From positions 496,001 through 560,000 of the forward strand of contig LSNW01000032.1 of the NCBI GenBank assembly GCA_001566965.1: a stretch of DNA of 64,000 nt, in the 5' to 3' direction. The position numbers were made by a program, and so were the translations under genes. Below are positions 36,911 through 46,358 of this stretch, in pieces; within the stretch, counting starts at the first letter, position 1; every line of letters begins with the position of its first letter. Below the pieces are notes generated by a model that had not been told where the DNA came from, made no database searches, and was given only the letters and a program-made list of their open reading frames with translations. This DNA is from Methylothermaceae bacteria B42. GTDB taxonomy: Bacteria > Pseudomonadota > Gammaproteobacteria > Methylococcales > Methylothermaceae.

Positions 36911-39900
36911 TGTTCCAGCGCCTCAATCATTGCCCGGGACGGCCGGTCGCGGTAAATCCCGCATTGGGGACCGGTCTGGGACGTCATGCCCCGGAGGAAA
37001 AGGTAATAGACGCCACCAAAATGCTCGTCGTAATCGTAATCTTTAAGCCGCAGCTTCAAAAACCGGTGCAGGGCCACGGTATAAAGCAGATACTGCAAGT
37101 AATAATGGGCCTGGGCCACCGCTTCGGTCATGGCTTCTTCCGTGTATCCAGCGGGGCTAGCAGCCAGATAATTGGACTTGTAGTCCACCACCCAGTACCT
37201 CCCTCCCCTGCGGAAAATCAAATCCATAAAGCCTTTTAAATAACCCTGGACGGTGGACGCATTCAAACGGGCAGCGGCCCGGCGCAGAGTAGGGGACGGT
37301 AAATGATCGCTCAACAGGGCTCGCAAACGGTCCGCCTGGATTTCTCCCATGGGCAAATAAAACGCCATTTCGTTTATCCGGTCGCCATTGGGCAGTTGTT
37401 GCAGGCAAAAAAAGTCACCTTCTTCCAACGGCGTTGCTAAAACACCTTGCAGCCAGGGACACAAAATCTCCGGAGCAATCTCATGAAAGCCGCTGCGGGA
37501 TAATGCCGGACTTATCACCATGTCCCACTGCTCCGCAACAGGTTGCGTAAAATCCAGATGTTCCAAAATTGCGTGCAGGCAGACGCCGGCTTTTGGACCG
37601 ATGGGAAAAATCCTGTCTTCGTCCTCCGGTTCCCTGGGGACCAGTTGATCGTAATCCGGCTGTTCATGCGCCTGGCCGGACACCAGGCCGCTATAGCTGG
37701 TGACTTGCCAGGGTTGGGGAATCTTACCGGAGAAGCGCCTCGCCTTCCCTGTTTTTTCAGGCGCGGTTGAAGATGCCGCCCCTCTGATTTTGGGTTCCGG
37801 CAATGGGATGCTGCGGAGATTTCCCTCACAGGCATTTTCCAGAGCCTGCAAGTCCTCCGCCATCTGCCGCCAGGCAAAGCCTTCCTGGGTCAACTTTTCG
37901 CCATGCAACAACCAGCCAATGGAAGACTGATTGACGCTTTTGAGCCAGCCGGTGACCAAAGTGCAATGGCGCCTGGCCCGGGTCAGGGCGACATAGGCCA
38001 GGCGCAGCTCTTCCGCCTGTTGTTCTTCCCATGCCAGTTTTTTGTGCTGCCGCCAATCCGGGGACCCCAGTTCAAGGTGAGCTTGACAGCCTTGCCCAGG
38101 ATCGTGAAACAAAAAAGGCGGTTTGATCCTCTTATCATCACCGCCATCCCAGAGAAAAGGGCAATAGACTATTTCGTATTCCAATCCCTTGCTGCGATGG
38201 ATGGTGACAATTTGCACCAGTTGCGCGTCGCTTTCCAGACGCAATTCGGCATCATCGGGAAGGCGGATTTCCTCCCGGATCAGGCGCTGAAACCAGCGGA
38301 TCAAACCCTCCATACCCCAGTTTTGCTGCAAATGCTGACGGTGCAGTAATTCCGCCAGATGCAGCCAGTTGGTCAGGCAACGCTCGCCGTCGAGGCGGTT
38401 GAGAAACCGGCCATGCACGTGTTGGCGCGCCAAAATGGCCTGAAACATGGCCATTACCCCCTGCTTGCGCCAGAGTTGCTGCCAATGCTGGAAACATTCG
38501 ACCCATCCTTCCCAGCCGTCCGGCTGTTCCTCCAGTTGCAGTAAATCGTCTCCCGTCAGGCCAATCAAATCCGTCACCAGCGCCGCCCGCAGCCGTTCCT
38601 CGTCGTGGAGCCAGGCCACCGCTTCCAGCACCCGCAACAGGTCATCGGCCTGGGGCGTGGCGAACACGCTGTCATCGGTTTTCAGCACCGAGGCGATGCC
38701 CCTTGCCGCCAAGGCTTGGCGCATTTGTCCGGCTTGGGCGTTTTTTCTTACCAAAATGGCAATATCGCTGCCCTTGAGTTCGCCACTTCCCAGCAAACTG
38801 GCAATGTCATCAGCCACTGCCGCTGCAATTTTTTCTCTGGCCTCTTCTTTATTCCAAAATTTGTTCGCTTTATTCCTAGACTCATCTGTCCCCAGGGCCC
38901 AAATCCGCAGGGGCGGATAATCCAGCGGCGGAGGATCGCCTGCTTGCGCAGCTTCCACTTCGATATAAGATACCGCTTCCAGGCGGAAAGGGAGGGGATG
39001 ACGGGTAAAAAGCTGGTTGAGGGCCGATACCAACGGCCGGGATGACCGCCAGTTGACCGCCAGGGTTTGAACATCCGGGGTTTCCCGCCTAGCCTGCAGA
39101 TAAGCATACAAATCAGCGCCACGGAAACTGTAGATGGCCTGTTTGGGATCGCCGACAAAAAACAGCGATTGCCCGTGGCCGCCATAGATCGCTTGAAAAA
39201 TCCGGTATTGGGTGGGATCGGTATCCTGGAATTCATCAATCAACGCCACCGGATAACGGTCCCTGGCCCATTGCGCCAGACTTTCTCCATGTTTTCCCTG
39301 CAATGCCTGATCAAGACGCAGCAACAGGTCGTCAAAGGTCAATACCCCCAATTGATATTTGCTGTCTTCCATATTCCGCCGTACTTCCCTGAGCGCCCGG
39401 CAGCGCCACGTGGCCTGGGCCCATTCGCGGGCCTTAAGCCACAGGTCATGAGTTTCTTGCCAGCGACTCAGGCATTCGAACCATTCATGGCGGGGCGGCT
39501 CTCCCTTGCACTTGGCTTGCAGTTCAGCGGGAGTGAATCTTTGGAGACATTCAGGCACCAACACCGGATCACCATTGACCAGGTTCTCTCCCACAATAGC
39601 CAGCCAGCGGGGTAAATTGCTTTTGGAATAGGAACGGCGGTTCAGAGCGGGATGGGTTGCCAGCAGTTGGCGGATTTCCGGTTCGCAACGGCGCCAAATC
39701 GCCGCGGCGGCTTCATGGGCTTGTTGAACAGCCTGCAAGGCGGTTTGCTCGTCAATTGGGGGCTGGCAACCCAAAAGCGGCAAATCCGGCTTTCCCAGCC
39801 AGTGGCGCAGTTGATCGGAAAGAGTTTCCGGCGTCGATTCATTCAGCCACGGCCAACCGTCTTCCAAATGCCGGCGGAAGAAGTCATAAACTGCCTCCAG

Positions 39901-40341
39901 CCGCAATTCGCTGTCATCCTTGAGGAGTTCGTTGTCAAAAGCAATGCCCGACTCCAGCGCGGTTTCGTTCAATAGCCTGCGGCAAAAGCCATGAATGGTG
40001 TAGACCGGCGCGTTATCAAAACTGCGGATGGCGCGTAGCAGCTTTCTTTGGGCCTCGTCAGACTGGTAGCGGGCAACCAATGATTGCAAAAATTCGTCCT
40101 CGCTGCTGTGGCCACAAAACGCCAACAGCCCATCCACCAAGCGTTCCCACAATTTGCCGCGCAGCTCTTCCGTCGCTGCCTCGGTAAATGTCACCACCAG
40201 AATGTCTTCCACCTGAACCTCGGTTTCCAGCAGCAACCGGAGATACAGGCCAGTCAAGGTCCAGGTTTTGCCGGTGCCGGCGCTGGCTTCAATCAGATGG
40301 CGGCCTTGAAGTTCAATGGTAGTGATATCCAACGGCTTCAT
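36898..40341 (-). CDS. recB: Exodeoxyribonuclease V beta subunit RecB
   Basis: 1147 residues from ATG 40341, which overlaps the recC stop (ATGA). UvrD-type helicase motifs are clear: Walker A IEASAGTGKTWTLTGLYLR, VALIDEFQDTDPTQY, VTIHRSKGLEYEIVYCPFL and LRLAYVALTRAR. The C-terminal nuclease domain has GFMDLIF and VVDYKSNYL with the metal-binding Asp and Lys. It is the 3'-to-5' helicase and nuclease of RecBCD in double-strand break repair. Confidence 0.95.
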   Translation of the reverse strand: MKPLDITTIELQGRHLIEASAGTGKTWTLTGLYLRLLLETEVQVEDILVVTFTEAATEELRGKLWERLVDGLLAFCGHSSEDEFLQSLVARYQSDEAQRKLLRAIRSFDNAPVYTIHGFCRRLLNETALESGIAFDNELLKDDSELRLEAVYDFFRRHLEDGWPWLNESTPETLSDQLRHWLGKPDLPLLGCQPPIDEQTALQAVQQAHEAAAAIWRRCEPEIRQLLATHPALNRRSYSKSNLPRWLAIVGENLVNGDPVLVPECLQRFTPAELQAKCKGEPPRHEWFECLSRWQETHDLWLKAREWAQATWRCRALREVRRNMEDSKYQLGVLTFDDLLLRLDQALQGKHGESLAQWARDRYPVALIDEFQDTDPTQYRIFQAIYGGHGQSLFFVGDPKQAIYSFRGADLYAYLQARRETPDVQTLAVNWRSSRPLVSALNQLFTRHPLPFRLEAVSYIEVEAAQAGDPPPLDYPPLRIWALGTDESRNKANKFWNKEEAREKIAAAVADDIASLLGSGELKGSDIAILVRKNAQAGQMRQALAARGIASVLKTDDSVFATPQADDLLRVLEAVAWLHDEERLRAALVTDLIGLTGDDLLQLEEQPDGWEGWVECFQHWQQLWRKQGVMAMFQAILARQHVHGRFLNRLDGERCLTNWLHLAELLHRQHLQQNWGMEGLIRWFQRLIREEIRLPDDAELRLESDAQLVQIVTIHRSKGLEYEIVYCPFLWDGGDDKRIKPPFLFHDPGQGCQAHLELGSPDWRQHKKLAWEEQQAEELRLAYVALTRARRHCTLVTGWLKSVNQSSIGWLLHGEKLTQEGFAWRQMAEDLQALENACEGNLRSIPLPEPKIRGAASSTAPEKTGKARRFSGKIPQPWQVTSYSGLVSGQAHEQPDYDQLVPREPEDEDRIFPIGPKAGVCLHAILEHLDFTQPVAEQWDMVISPALSRSGFHEIAPEILCPWLQGVLATPLEEGDFFCLQQLPNGDRINEMAFYLPMGEIQADRLRALLSDHLPSPTLRRAAARLNASTVQGYLKGFMDLIFRRGGRYWVVDYKSNYLAASPAGYTEEAMTEAVAQAHYYLQYLLYTVALHRFLKLRLKDYDYDEHFGGVYYLFLRGMTSQTGPQCGIYRDRPSRAMIEALEQWLT

Positions 40342-43300
40342 TCCATTACCTCCCGGTGCCGCCACACCGTGGCCCACGCAGATTGACTCCAATAGACGAA
40401 TTTTTCATCGAGGACGCTATCGCTCTCCTTGAACACCAGCCGGTGATAGGGTTCCAGCTTTTCTCCGGGAGATCTGTCATTGCCGCGCCAGGTTTGCAGA
40501 GCGTAGTTAAAGGCTTTTTCGTGCTGCCCTGATTCATCCCCCTTTCTTTTCCCGCGGGAAAAGGTTTTGGCAAAGCTGAATCCGCTTCTCAGAAACCAAT
40601 GGAGCGGGTGTGTGTGGCCTTCCCGAAACCCCTGATAGAGAATTTCCAGGTCATCAACGGGCTGTGAAACCGGGGTCAATATTTCCTGCTTCAGCGTCAA
40701 TTGCTTGTCAGGATAGACAAGCCTGGTGGTCTTGGGGGAATGGGCGCACATTAACAGATGTTCGATCCAGAACCGGACCCATTCATTGTCGTACGGTTCG
40801 CTCAACAGCAGTATGACCCGTTCCTTCCCGCCGGCACTTTCCAAACTGCCCATCACCAATAACCCTGACGGAAGCCCGGCTTCCAGGGCAAGGGGTTCAT
40901 CTTCCCCGCTTTCGCCAAAAGCCGCCGCGTGCAGCTGGTTCACCAGCTCGGTTTCCCGGGCCAGTAAATGGCTGCCAGGCTTGCCATAAGGGAGCATGCC
41001 GTAGGCGCGCAGGCGTTTTTCCATGATTTCCACGGAATGCCCGGCTTCCAGATCGGCGAGGATGATTTTCCGGAGCCTGCGCGCATCGGATTTTTCCAGG
41101 CCGAACACCTCGCGTTCAGGAAGAACCGTGGGCGTCGGTCTTAAATTGATACCTAATTGCTTTTGGCAAAACCAGCGCACCGGATGGCGCCAAAAAGCAA
41201 TCATATCGTCGATGGTTAACTGTTTTGGCGGGTCAGGCAGAGGCAGAGGGCAGGACAAAAACGGGCGCTCGGCGTTTTCGGTAGTGTTCAGGGCAAACTC
41301 CCGGTAAGTGAATAAACTGTCATCACTTAAATAACGGCGGCTGAAGCCTTGCAAGGGATGTTCCACCACCAATTGCTCGCGGGCAATGCCGTATCCCCGC
41401 TCGATATAATCCAGCAATTCGCTCACCAGCACCGAAGGCGGCAACCGGGTGTTGTCGCGCACACTCTGTCCAACGTAGCTGAGATAAAAATAATCCCGCG
41501 CCGCCAGCAACGATTCGAGAAATAGATAACGGTCTTCGATGCGCTGGGAGCGGTCGCCACGGCGGTATTCGCCGGCGCTGAGGTCAAAACTGTAACGGGA
41601 TTCCGGACGGGGAAACGCCTTGTCATTCATGCCAATGAGATAAACTACCCTAAAAGGCACGCTGCGCATGGGCGTCAAAGCACAAAAAGTCACTTTGCCG
41701 GTTAAATAATTGGCCTGCTCCGGCTGACGGTTCAAAACGTCCAAAATCAGCTTTTGGAATAACGGGAAATCGATGGGGTCAGCATAGCCTGCCTGATCAC
41801 ATTGCTGTAGCAGGGCGTGGAGATGATTGCGCAACCGCTGGCGGCCTTCCTGCATCTGCTCTTGTTCGCCGATTAGCTGATCCAGCACGACCTCCAGGCA
41901 CATTATCCAGTCGCCCAGCGTCAACTGCTCGTCGCGCCATGGGTGCAGGGCAAACAAATTCTCCGCCCAAGCCACAAAACGCCCCAGCGCCACCGCCAGA
42001 CTCCCCTCTACTTCCGGGTAGGGGTAGTCATCGCCAAAGGGCTTGTCGCTATCAAATACCGCTCCCAGCAATAACCGCCGCAGGCCCAGCCACCAGGTAT
42101 TTTCTGGGGTGGCGGGCAAGTCCAGCCGCCGGCGCATGGCTTCATCCACGCCCCAGCGAATCCGGGTTTCCTGGCACCAGTGGGCAATCCGCGCGACATT
42201 TTCTTCACTTAATCCCGCTTGCTCCCGGACTGGCTCGTAGTCCAGCAACGCCAGTAATCGATTCACCTCGAAGCGGCTGGTGGGCAATTCCAGCACCGCC
42301 GCCAGAATTTCCGCCACCGGCTCGCTGGTCAGCAGGGCGCGGTCGGCCAGGGCGTAGGGGATTTTGGGCTCGTGGGTGGCGAATACCGCTTCGATATACG
42401 GAGCATATTGATCCAGATTCGGCGTCATCACCACAATATCGCCAGGCTGCAGACTGGGATCGGATTGGAACAAATCCAGGAGTTGATCGTGCAGGACTTC
42501 CAATTCCCGCATGGGGGTATGGCAGCTATGAATGGAGAGGGACTTGGCAACGGCCACCGTGGTGGGCATGACAGTACGGTCGATCAAATCCAGAATATCG
42601 GATTGCAGGCAGTGGAGCAACGTCGCTGTGCCCGGTGCTTGAAAGGATTCGTGGGTTTGATCTTTTCCCAGCCCTTCCAGCAAATCAAAAAAATCCCGTC
42701 CTTGCCTGCCCCAGGATGCTAAAAGCGGATTACCCACTTCCAAAAAAGGCGCTACCGGATCGGGCGCTGCCAATTGGGTTCGCTCAGAGACAATATCCCC
42801 CCAATATTGGCGGCAGGGGTTGAGGAGAAAAAAATGAACGTCCAGATACTCGGATACCGCTTTGATCAAACGGAGATAACCGGGTGACAATTCCGCCAGT
42901 CCAAAAAAACTTACTCGTTGGGGCAATGATTGACGCTGCTCTAGAGAAAGGGTCTGCAAGCGCTCAAAAAACGCCGTTTGCAGTTCAATCCAGTGAGCCG
43001 CCTCGGACTGGCTTTTCAACAAGCGCCACAGCTTGGCCTGCCAGTGGCTTTTCTTGCCCTGCTCCCAAGCGGAAATCCAGTCGGGCCGGTAGAACAGATA
43101 ATGATCGTAGATCCGCTCCAGCTGCCCGGCCAACCCAAACCGGCGAACACCATCGGCGCCAGCCAAATAACCCGCCAGTTCCGGAAACTTTTCCCCTTCC
43201 TTTTCCAACAAGGCCAGAATCCGCCACACCAACACGCCCGGTTGAAAAGGCGCGGTTTCCGGCAACCCCGCCAATACCCGGCGCAGCAGCCCCCACATGA

Positions 43301-43499
43301 ATTCCGCCGGGAACAAAAACTCCAAATGGGCAGCCACGTTCAATTCCCTGGCAAGCTGCAGCGACAACCAGCGGGCCATGCCATAATTTTGCACCACTAC
43401 TATCTCCGGCGCGAATACATCCGTCAGCGGCTGACAGTGAAGCTTGGCATATGCCAGCGCCAGATCCTCCAGCCGGTTGCTTTCGTGGGTAATGAGCAT
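40338..43499 (-). CDS. recC: Exodeoxyribonuclease V gamma subunit RecC
   Basis: 1053 residues. The N-terminus (SNRLEDLA, VVQNYGMARWLSLQLARE) and GMNDKAFPRPESRYSFDLS, DRYLFLESLLAARDYFYLSYVGQ are typical of RecC, an inactive helicase-like subunit that recognises Chi and splits the duplex. It is the promoter-proximal gene of recC-recB-recD. Length is slightly below E. coli (1122). Confidence 0.94.
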   Translation of the reverse strand: MLITHESNRLEDLALAYAKLHCQPLTDVFAPEIVVVQNYGMARWLSLQLARELNVAAHLEFLFPAEFMWGLLRRVLAGLPETAPFQPGVLVWRILALLEKEGEKFPELAGYLAGADGVRRFGLAGQLERIYDHYLFYRPDWISAWEQGKKSHWQAKLWRLLKSQSEAAHWIELQTAFFERLQTLSLEQRQSLPQRVSFFGLAELSPGYLRLIKAVSEYLDVHFFLLNPCRQYWGDIVSERTQLAAPDPVAPFLEVGNPLLASWGRQGRDFFDLLEGLGKDQTHESFQAPGTATLLHCLQSDILDLIDRTVMPTTVAVAKSLSIHSCHTPMRELEVLHDQLLDLFQSDPSLQPGDIVVMTPNLDQYAPYIEAVFATHEPKIPYALADRALLTSEPVAEILAAVLELPTSRFEVNRLLALLDYEPVREQAGLSEENVARIAHWCQETRIRWGVDEAMRRRLDLPATPENTWWLGLRRLLLGAVFDSDKPFGDDYPYPEVEGSLAVALGRFVAWAENLFALHPWRDEQLTLGDWIMCLEVVLDQLIGEQEQMQEGRQRLRNHLHALLQQCDQAGYADPIDFPLFQKLILDVLNRQPEQANYLTGKVTFCALTPMRSVPFRVVYLIGMNDKAFPRPESRYSFDLSAGEYRRGDRSQRIEDRYLFLESLLAARDYFYLSYVGQSVRDNTRLPPSVLVSELLDYIERGYGIAREQLVVEHPLQGFSRRYLSDDSLFTYREFALNTTENAERPFLSCPLPLPDPPKQLTIDDMIAFWRHPVRWFCQKQLGINLRPTPTVLPEREVFGLEKSDARRLRKIILADLEAGHSVEIMEKRLRAYGMLPYGKPGSHLLARETELVNQLHAAAFGESGEDEPLALEAGLPSGLLVMGSLESAGGKERVILLLSEPYDNEWVRFWIEHLLMCAHSPKTTRLVYPDKQLTLKQEILTPVSQPVDDLEILYQGFREGHTHPLHWFLRSGFSFAKTFSRGKRKGDESGQHEKAFNYALQTWRGNDRSPGEKLEPYHRLVFKESDSVLDEKFVYWSQSAWATVWRHREVME

Positions 43500-43567
43500 G
43501 GCTCAATGGGCAAAATTTCTATTTAGGCATCGATTCGGGCAGGCGCCCAGCATGGTTTTGCCTCTAG

Positions 43568-43660
43568 ATTCCCGCTTTCGCGGGAATGACGCCAGAATTG
43601 AGGCGCTTAATCCACATCATTCCCGGAGAAAAAGCGGAATAAATCCGGTCATTCATCATA
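43568..43660. repeat. REP-like repeat pair between recC and gpsA
   Basis: ATTCCCGC, TTTC, GCGGGAAT at 43568-43587 is a perfect 8-bp hairpin followed by GACG. About 35 bases later CATTCCCGGAGAAAAAGCGGAAT has the same motif in opposite orientation, less perfect. This ATTCCCGCxxxxGCGGGAATGACG type of sequence is a widespread REP-like intergenic repeat. It lies upstream of recC and downstream of gpsA. Confidence 0.6.
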
Positions 43661-43710
43661 CGGGACACGGTGATAAGTAAAGAGGTATAGCAGGCTTCTA
43701 ACATCCTGCA

Positions 43711-44715
43711 CTAACAGGCTTCCGGTTTGCGGTCCCGAAGTAGCAGATTTTTTACCCCTTCCCGGGGTGCCAATCCTTGATACAGCACTTGATAAACCTG
43801 TTCGACAATGGGCATTTCCACCCCCTTGGATTGGGCCAGCTGATAGACAAGCTTGGCAGTTAAAATGCCTTCAATCTGTTGGCCTATTTCAGCTTTGAGT
43901 TCGTCCAGGTTGCGGCCCTGTCCGAGGCCCAAACCCAAACGGCGATTGCGGGACTGGTTATCCGTGCAGGTAAGGATGAGATCGCCAACCCCTGCCAATC
44001 CCATTAAAGTCCTGGCCTTGGCGCCCATGGCTTCTCCCAGGCGCATCATTTCGGCAAGCCCCCGGGTAATCAGCGCGGCCCGGGCATTGGCGCCAAAACC
44101 CATGCCGTCGGAAATGCCAGCGGCAATGGCCAGCACATTTTTGACTGAACCGCCAAGCTGAACACCCACCAGATCGTCCGAAGTATAGACCCGGAAATAC
44201 GCATTGTGTAAGAATTCCGCCAAATCCAGGGCAAATGGGGCATCAGGGGAAGCCACTGTGATAGCGGTTGGCAGGCCTTGCGCCACTTCCCGGGCAAAAG
44301 TGGGACCTGAAATTGCCGCCAGTGGCCGGGACGGACCCAACACTTCCGCCGCGACTTCGTGGAGCAACCGACCGCTGTCAGGATCCAGTCCCTTGGTGCC
44401 CCAGGCAACTCGGGTGGTTTCCGCCAAAAAAGGCTTGAAAGATTGCAGACAATCACGAAAACCGTGACTGGGCACCACAACTAAAAGAATTTCTTTCTCG
44501 TTAATAGCGGTTGCCAAATCGGTTTCAAAGTCGATCCGATGCGATAATGGCATGCCCGGCAAATAACGCTCATTGCGGTGGGAACCGGCAAGGGTGCGAA
44601 TATGATCGGCATTGATATCCCATAAAGTAACGCCAAAACCGTTACTCGCAATAAGATTTGCCAGCGCCGTTCCCCAGGAGCCGGCACCCAGGACGGTGAT
44701 CGCCGTTCCACTCAT
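43711..44715 (-). CDS. gpsA: Glycerol-3-phosphate dehydrogenase [NAD(P)+]
   Basis: 334 residues from ATG 44715 (a TTG lies one codon earlier). The N-terminal nucleotide-binding GAGSWGTALA is at about 9-18. WGTKGLD, SGPTFAREVAQGLPTA, GSVKNVLAIAAGISDGMGFG and GLAGVGDLILTC follow as in all GpsA proteins. It reduces dihydroxyacetone phosphate to sn-glycerol 3-phosphate for phospholipid synthesis. The order rhodanese-secB-gpsA is conserved in Gammaproteobacteria. Confidence 0.96.
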   Translation of the reverse strand: MSGTAITVLGAGSWGTALANLIASNGFGVTLWDINADHIRTLAGSHRNERYLPGMPLSHRIDFETDLATAINEKEILLVVVPSHGFRDCLQSFKPFLAETTRVAWGTKGLDPDSGRLLHEVAAEVLGPSRPLAAISGPTFAREVAQGLPTAITVASPDAPFALDLAEFLHNAYFRVYTSDDLVGVQLGGSVKNVLAIAAGISDGMGFGANARAALITRGLAEMMRLGEAMGAKARTLMGLAGVGDLILTCTDNQSRNRRLGLGLGQGRNLDELKAEIGQQIEGILTAKLVYQLAQSKGVEMPIVEQVYQVLYQGLAPREGVKNLLLRDRKPEAC

Positions 44716-44730
44716 CAAGAAAAAAACCCT

Positions 44731-45192
44731 TTAGTTGGGCTTGCCGGTGGCGCCTTCTTGCTGGGCCTGCTGCTGCATTTTTTGGGCATAGATAGCCTCG
44801 AAGTTGACCGGCGGCAGCACCATAGGCATGAACCCGCCTTTCAATGACAGGTCGGAAACCACTTCCCGGGCATAGGGAAATAGCGTATTTGGACAATAGA
44901 TCCCCAGCAGTGGCCCCATTTCTTCCTTTTCGAATCCTTGCGCGGCGAAAATACCAGCCTGAGCCACTTCCACCAGATAGGCGGTTTTCTCTTCCAGCTT
45001 GACCGTTACGGTGACGGTGAGCACCACTTCATAAACACCTTCCTCCAATTCCTGGGCATTGCTGGCCAGATTGAATTCCACATTCGGCTCCCACTTCTGG
45101 GTAAAAACCTGGGGGGAGTTAGGTGTCTCAAAAGAAACGTCCTTGACGTACACTTTTTGAATGGCAAATTGTTTTTCCACTTGATCGGCCAT
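44731..45192 (-). CDS. secB: Protein-export chaperone SecB
   Basis: 153 residues with the SecB hallmarks QKVYVKDVSFETPNSP near 12-27, YEVVLTVTVTVK, and LLGIYCPNTLFPYAREVVSDL. The tail is glutamine rich. It holds preproteins unfolded and delivers them to SecA. It sits between a rhodanese gene (3 bp upstream) and gpsA (15 bp downstream). Confidence 0.97.
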   Translation of the reverse strand: MADQVEKQFAIQKVYVKDVSFETPNSPQVFTQKWEPNVEFNLASNAQELEEGVYEVVLTVTVTVKLEEKTAYLVEVAQAGIFAAQGFEKEEMGPLLGIYCPNTLFPYAREVVSDLSLKGGFMPMVLPPVNFEAIYAQKMQQQAQQEGATGKPN

Positions 45193-45195
45193 AAG

Positions 45196-45639
45196 TTATT
45201 TTCCCTTGTGTTTTTTGGGTTTAGTAATTGGCAGATTGGCTTCTTCCCAAGCCATCATGCCACCTTTGAGCATGGTGACTTTTTCAAAACCGGCTTTCTG
45301 CAAGGTTTTGCAGGCAGCCGGAGAGCGGGTTCCAGACTGGCAGGTAACGATGACGGGTTGATGCTTAAAAGGCGCTAACTCGTCAAGGCGCTCTTCCAGT
45401 TTACCTAGGGGAATCAACTTGGCATCGGCGATATGGCCTTTGTCCCATTCGCTGGGCTCTCTGACATCGACAACGACAGCGTCTTCCTGATTGATTAGCA
45501 TTACCGCTTGAAGCGGGGTGACCAGTTTATATTTTCGCGTCAAACTTTCAAGTAAATCACGCACCAATAATACGGTAACCACTGCAAATCCTATCACCAA
45601 ATAGAGGTGATTCCCCACAAATTCAAAAAAACGCTCCAT
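45196..45639 (-). CDS. Membrane-anchored rhodanese-like sulfurtransferase (YibN type)
   Basis: 147 residues: one N-terminal membrane helix (about 12-30) and a single rhodanese domain (about 42-135) with DVREPSEWDKGHI and the active-site loop VTCQSGTRS, Cys100 being the persulfide-forming residue. The position before secB matches E. coli yibN. The gene directly upstream encodes an ArsR regulator with the cysteine spacing of persulfide sensors, which suggests that this enzyme takes part in sulfane sulfur handling. Confidence 0.88.
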   Translation of the reverse strand: MERFFEFVGNHLYLVIGFAVVTVLLVRDLLESLTRKYKLVTPLQAVMLINQEDAVVVDVREPSEWDKGHIADAKLIPLGKLEERLDELAPFKHQPVIVTCQSGTRSPAACKTLQKAGFEKVTMLKGGMMAWEEANLPITKPKKHKGK

Positions 45640-45670
45640 GCTGGTTCCTTAATCTTTTATTGTTCAATAT

Positions 45671-45976
45671 TCAATGATGGCGGCAAAAAACTTCCCGGAT
45701 CATGTCAATCAACTTGATGGTACGTTGATCATCGATCTGGTAATAAACACGATTGGCTTGCTTATCAAAACTCAACAGTCCCTTGTCCCGCAATATCGCC
45801 AAATGCTGCGAGACGTTACTCTGGGTGGTTCCAACCTTGTCGACAATTTCTTGTACACTGGCGGCGCCGTCACCCAAAGTGCATAATATTTTCAATCGTA
45901 AGGGATGTGACATGGCTTTCAAGCATTTTGCCGCATGGATGATATCTGCTTCGTCAGCTATGAGCATTTTTGACAT
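45671..45976 (-). CDS. ArsR family regulator, SqrR/BigR/YgaV-like
   Basis: 101 residues from ATG 45976; a longer frame begins 14 codons upstream without a ribosome binding site. A winged helix-turn-helix is clear (AMSHPLRLKIL, TTQSNVSQHLAILRDKGLLS, NRVYYQI). It lacks the ELCVCDL arsenic site, but Cys32 in alpha-2 and Cys98 in the last helix are 66 residues apart, the same spacing as the redox pair of SqrR (Cys41/Cys107) and BigR. Those repressors sense persulfides through a tetrasulfide link. The neighbour is a rhodanese, which fits. Target genes are probably its own operon. Confidence 0.85.
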   Translation of the reverse strand: MSKMLIADEADIIHAAKCLKAMSHPLRLKILCTLGDGAASVQEIVDKVGTTQSNVSQHLAILRDKGLLSFDKQANRVYYQIDDQRTIKLIDMIREVFCRHH

Positions 45977-46358
45977 AGATCTACCGGCACTAAATAATTT
46001 ACACAAAAAGGCAACCACCCGGAATTAGTCCAGGAGGTCACTTAATCCCACCACCATTTGATGATGAGATACGTTATTATAACGATTTTCGATGCTCATG
46101 CTTTGGTAAAAAAACCATATTCTTATACTGTCTGATATGCCGCCATGAAGGCAGCGTAAAATTATAATGCAAAAGAACTTCGGTTTTTTTGGCGCTTTAG
46201 GGGAACGCTGAACAATTCATCCGGGAATTCCCGGCACAAAAAATCAATCGCTTGCAGCGCTTGATTTTGGCGGCACGCCCTTGTTCCGCGAGAAACCCTG
46301 AATAAATCAGGCTTTCCTTGGCATAACTTACTTAAACTCTTTCTCAGGGAGGTTACTG
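45977..46358. other. Divergent intergenic region between the ArsR operon and gpmI
   Basis: No gene is supported in these 382 bases. The left part is AT-rich and contains the palindrome at 46072-46084. Further right, CGGGAATTCCCG (about 46220) and a CAATCGCTTG/CAGCGCTTGATT region form small dyads of unknown meaning. The last bases hold the gpmI ribosome binding site GGGAGG. Confidence 0.4.
46072..46084. promoter_or_regulatory. Candidate ArsR operator
   Basis: CGTTAT, T, ATAACG is a perfect 13-bp palindrome 96 bp upstream of the ArsR start, in an AT-rich stretch. ArsR-type regulators bind such AT-rich dyads near their own promoters. The assignment is by position and symmetry only. Confidence 0.35.

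Noticed and set aside
36233-43300. Many long frames antisense to recCBD
   Set aside because: High-GC coding sequence generates open antisense frames; all are Pro/Arg/Gln-rich and the sense strand encodes clear RecB, RecC and RecD motifs.
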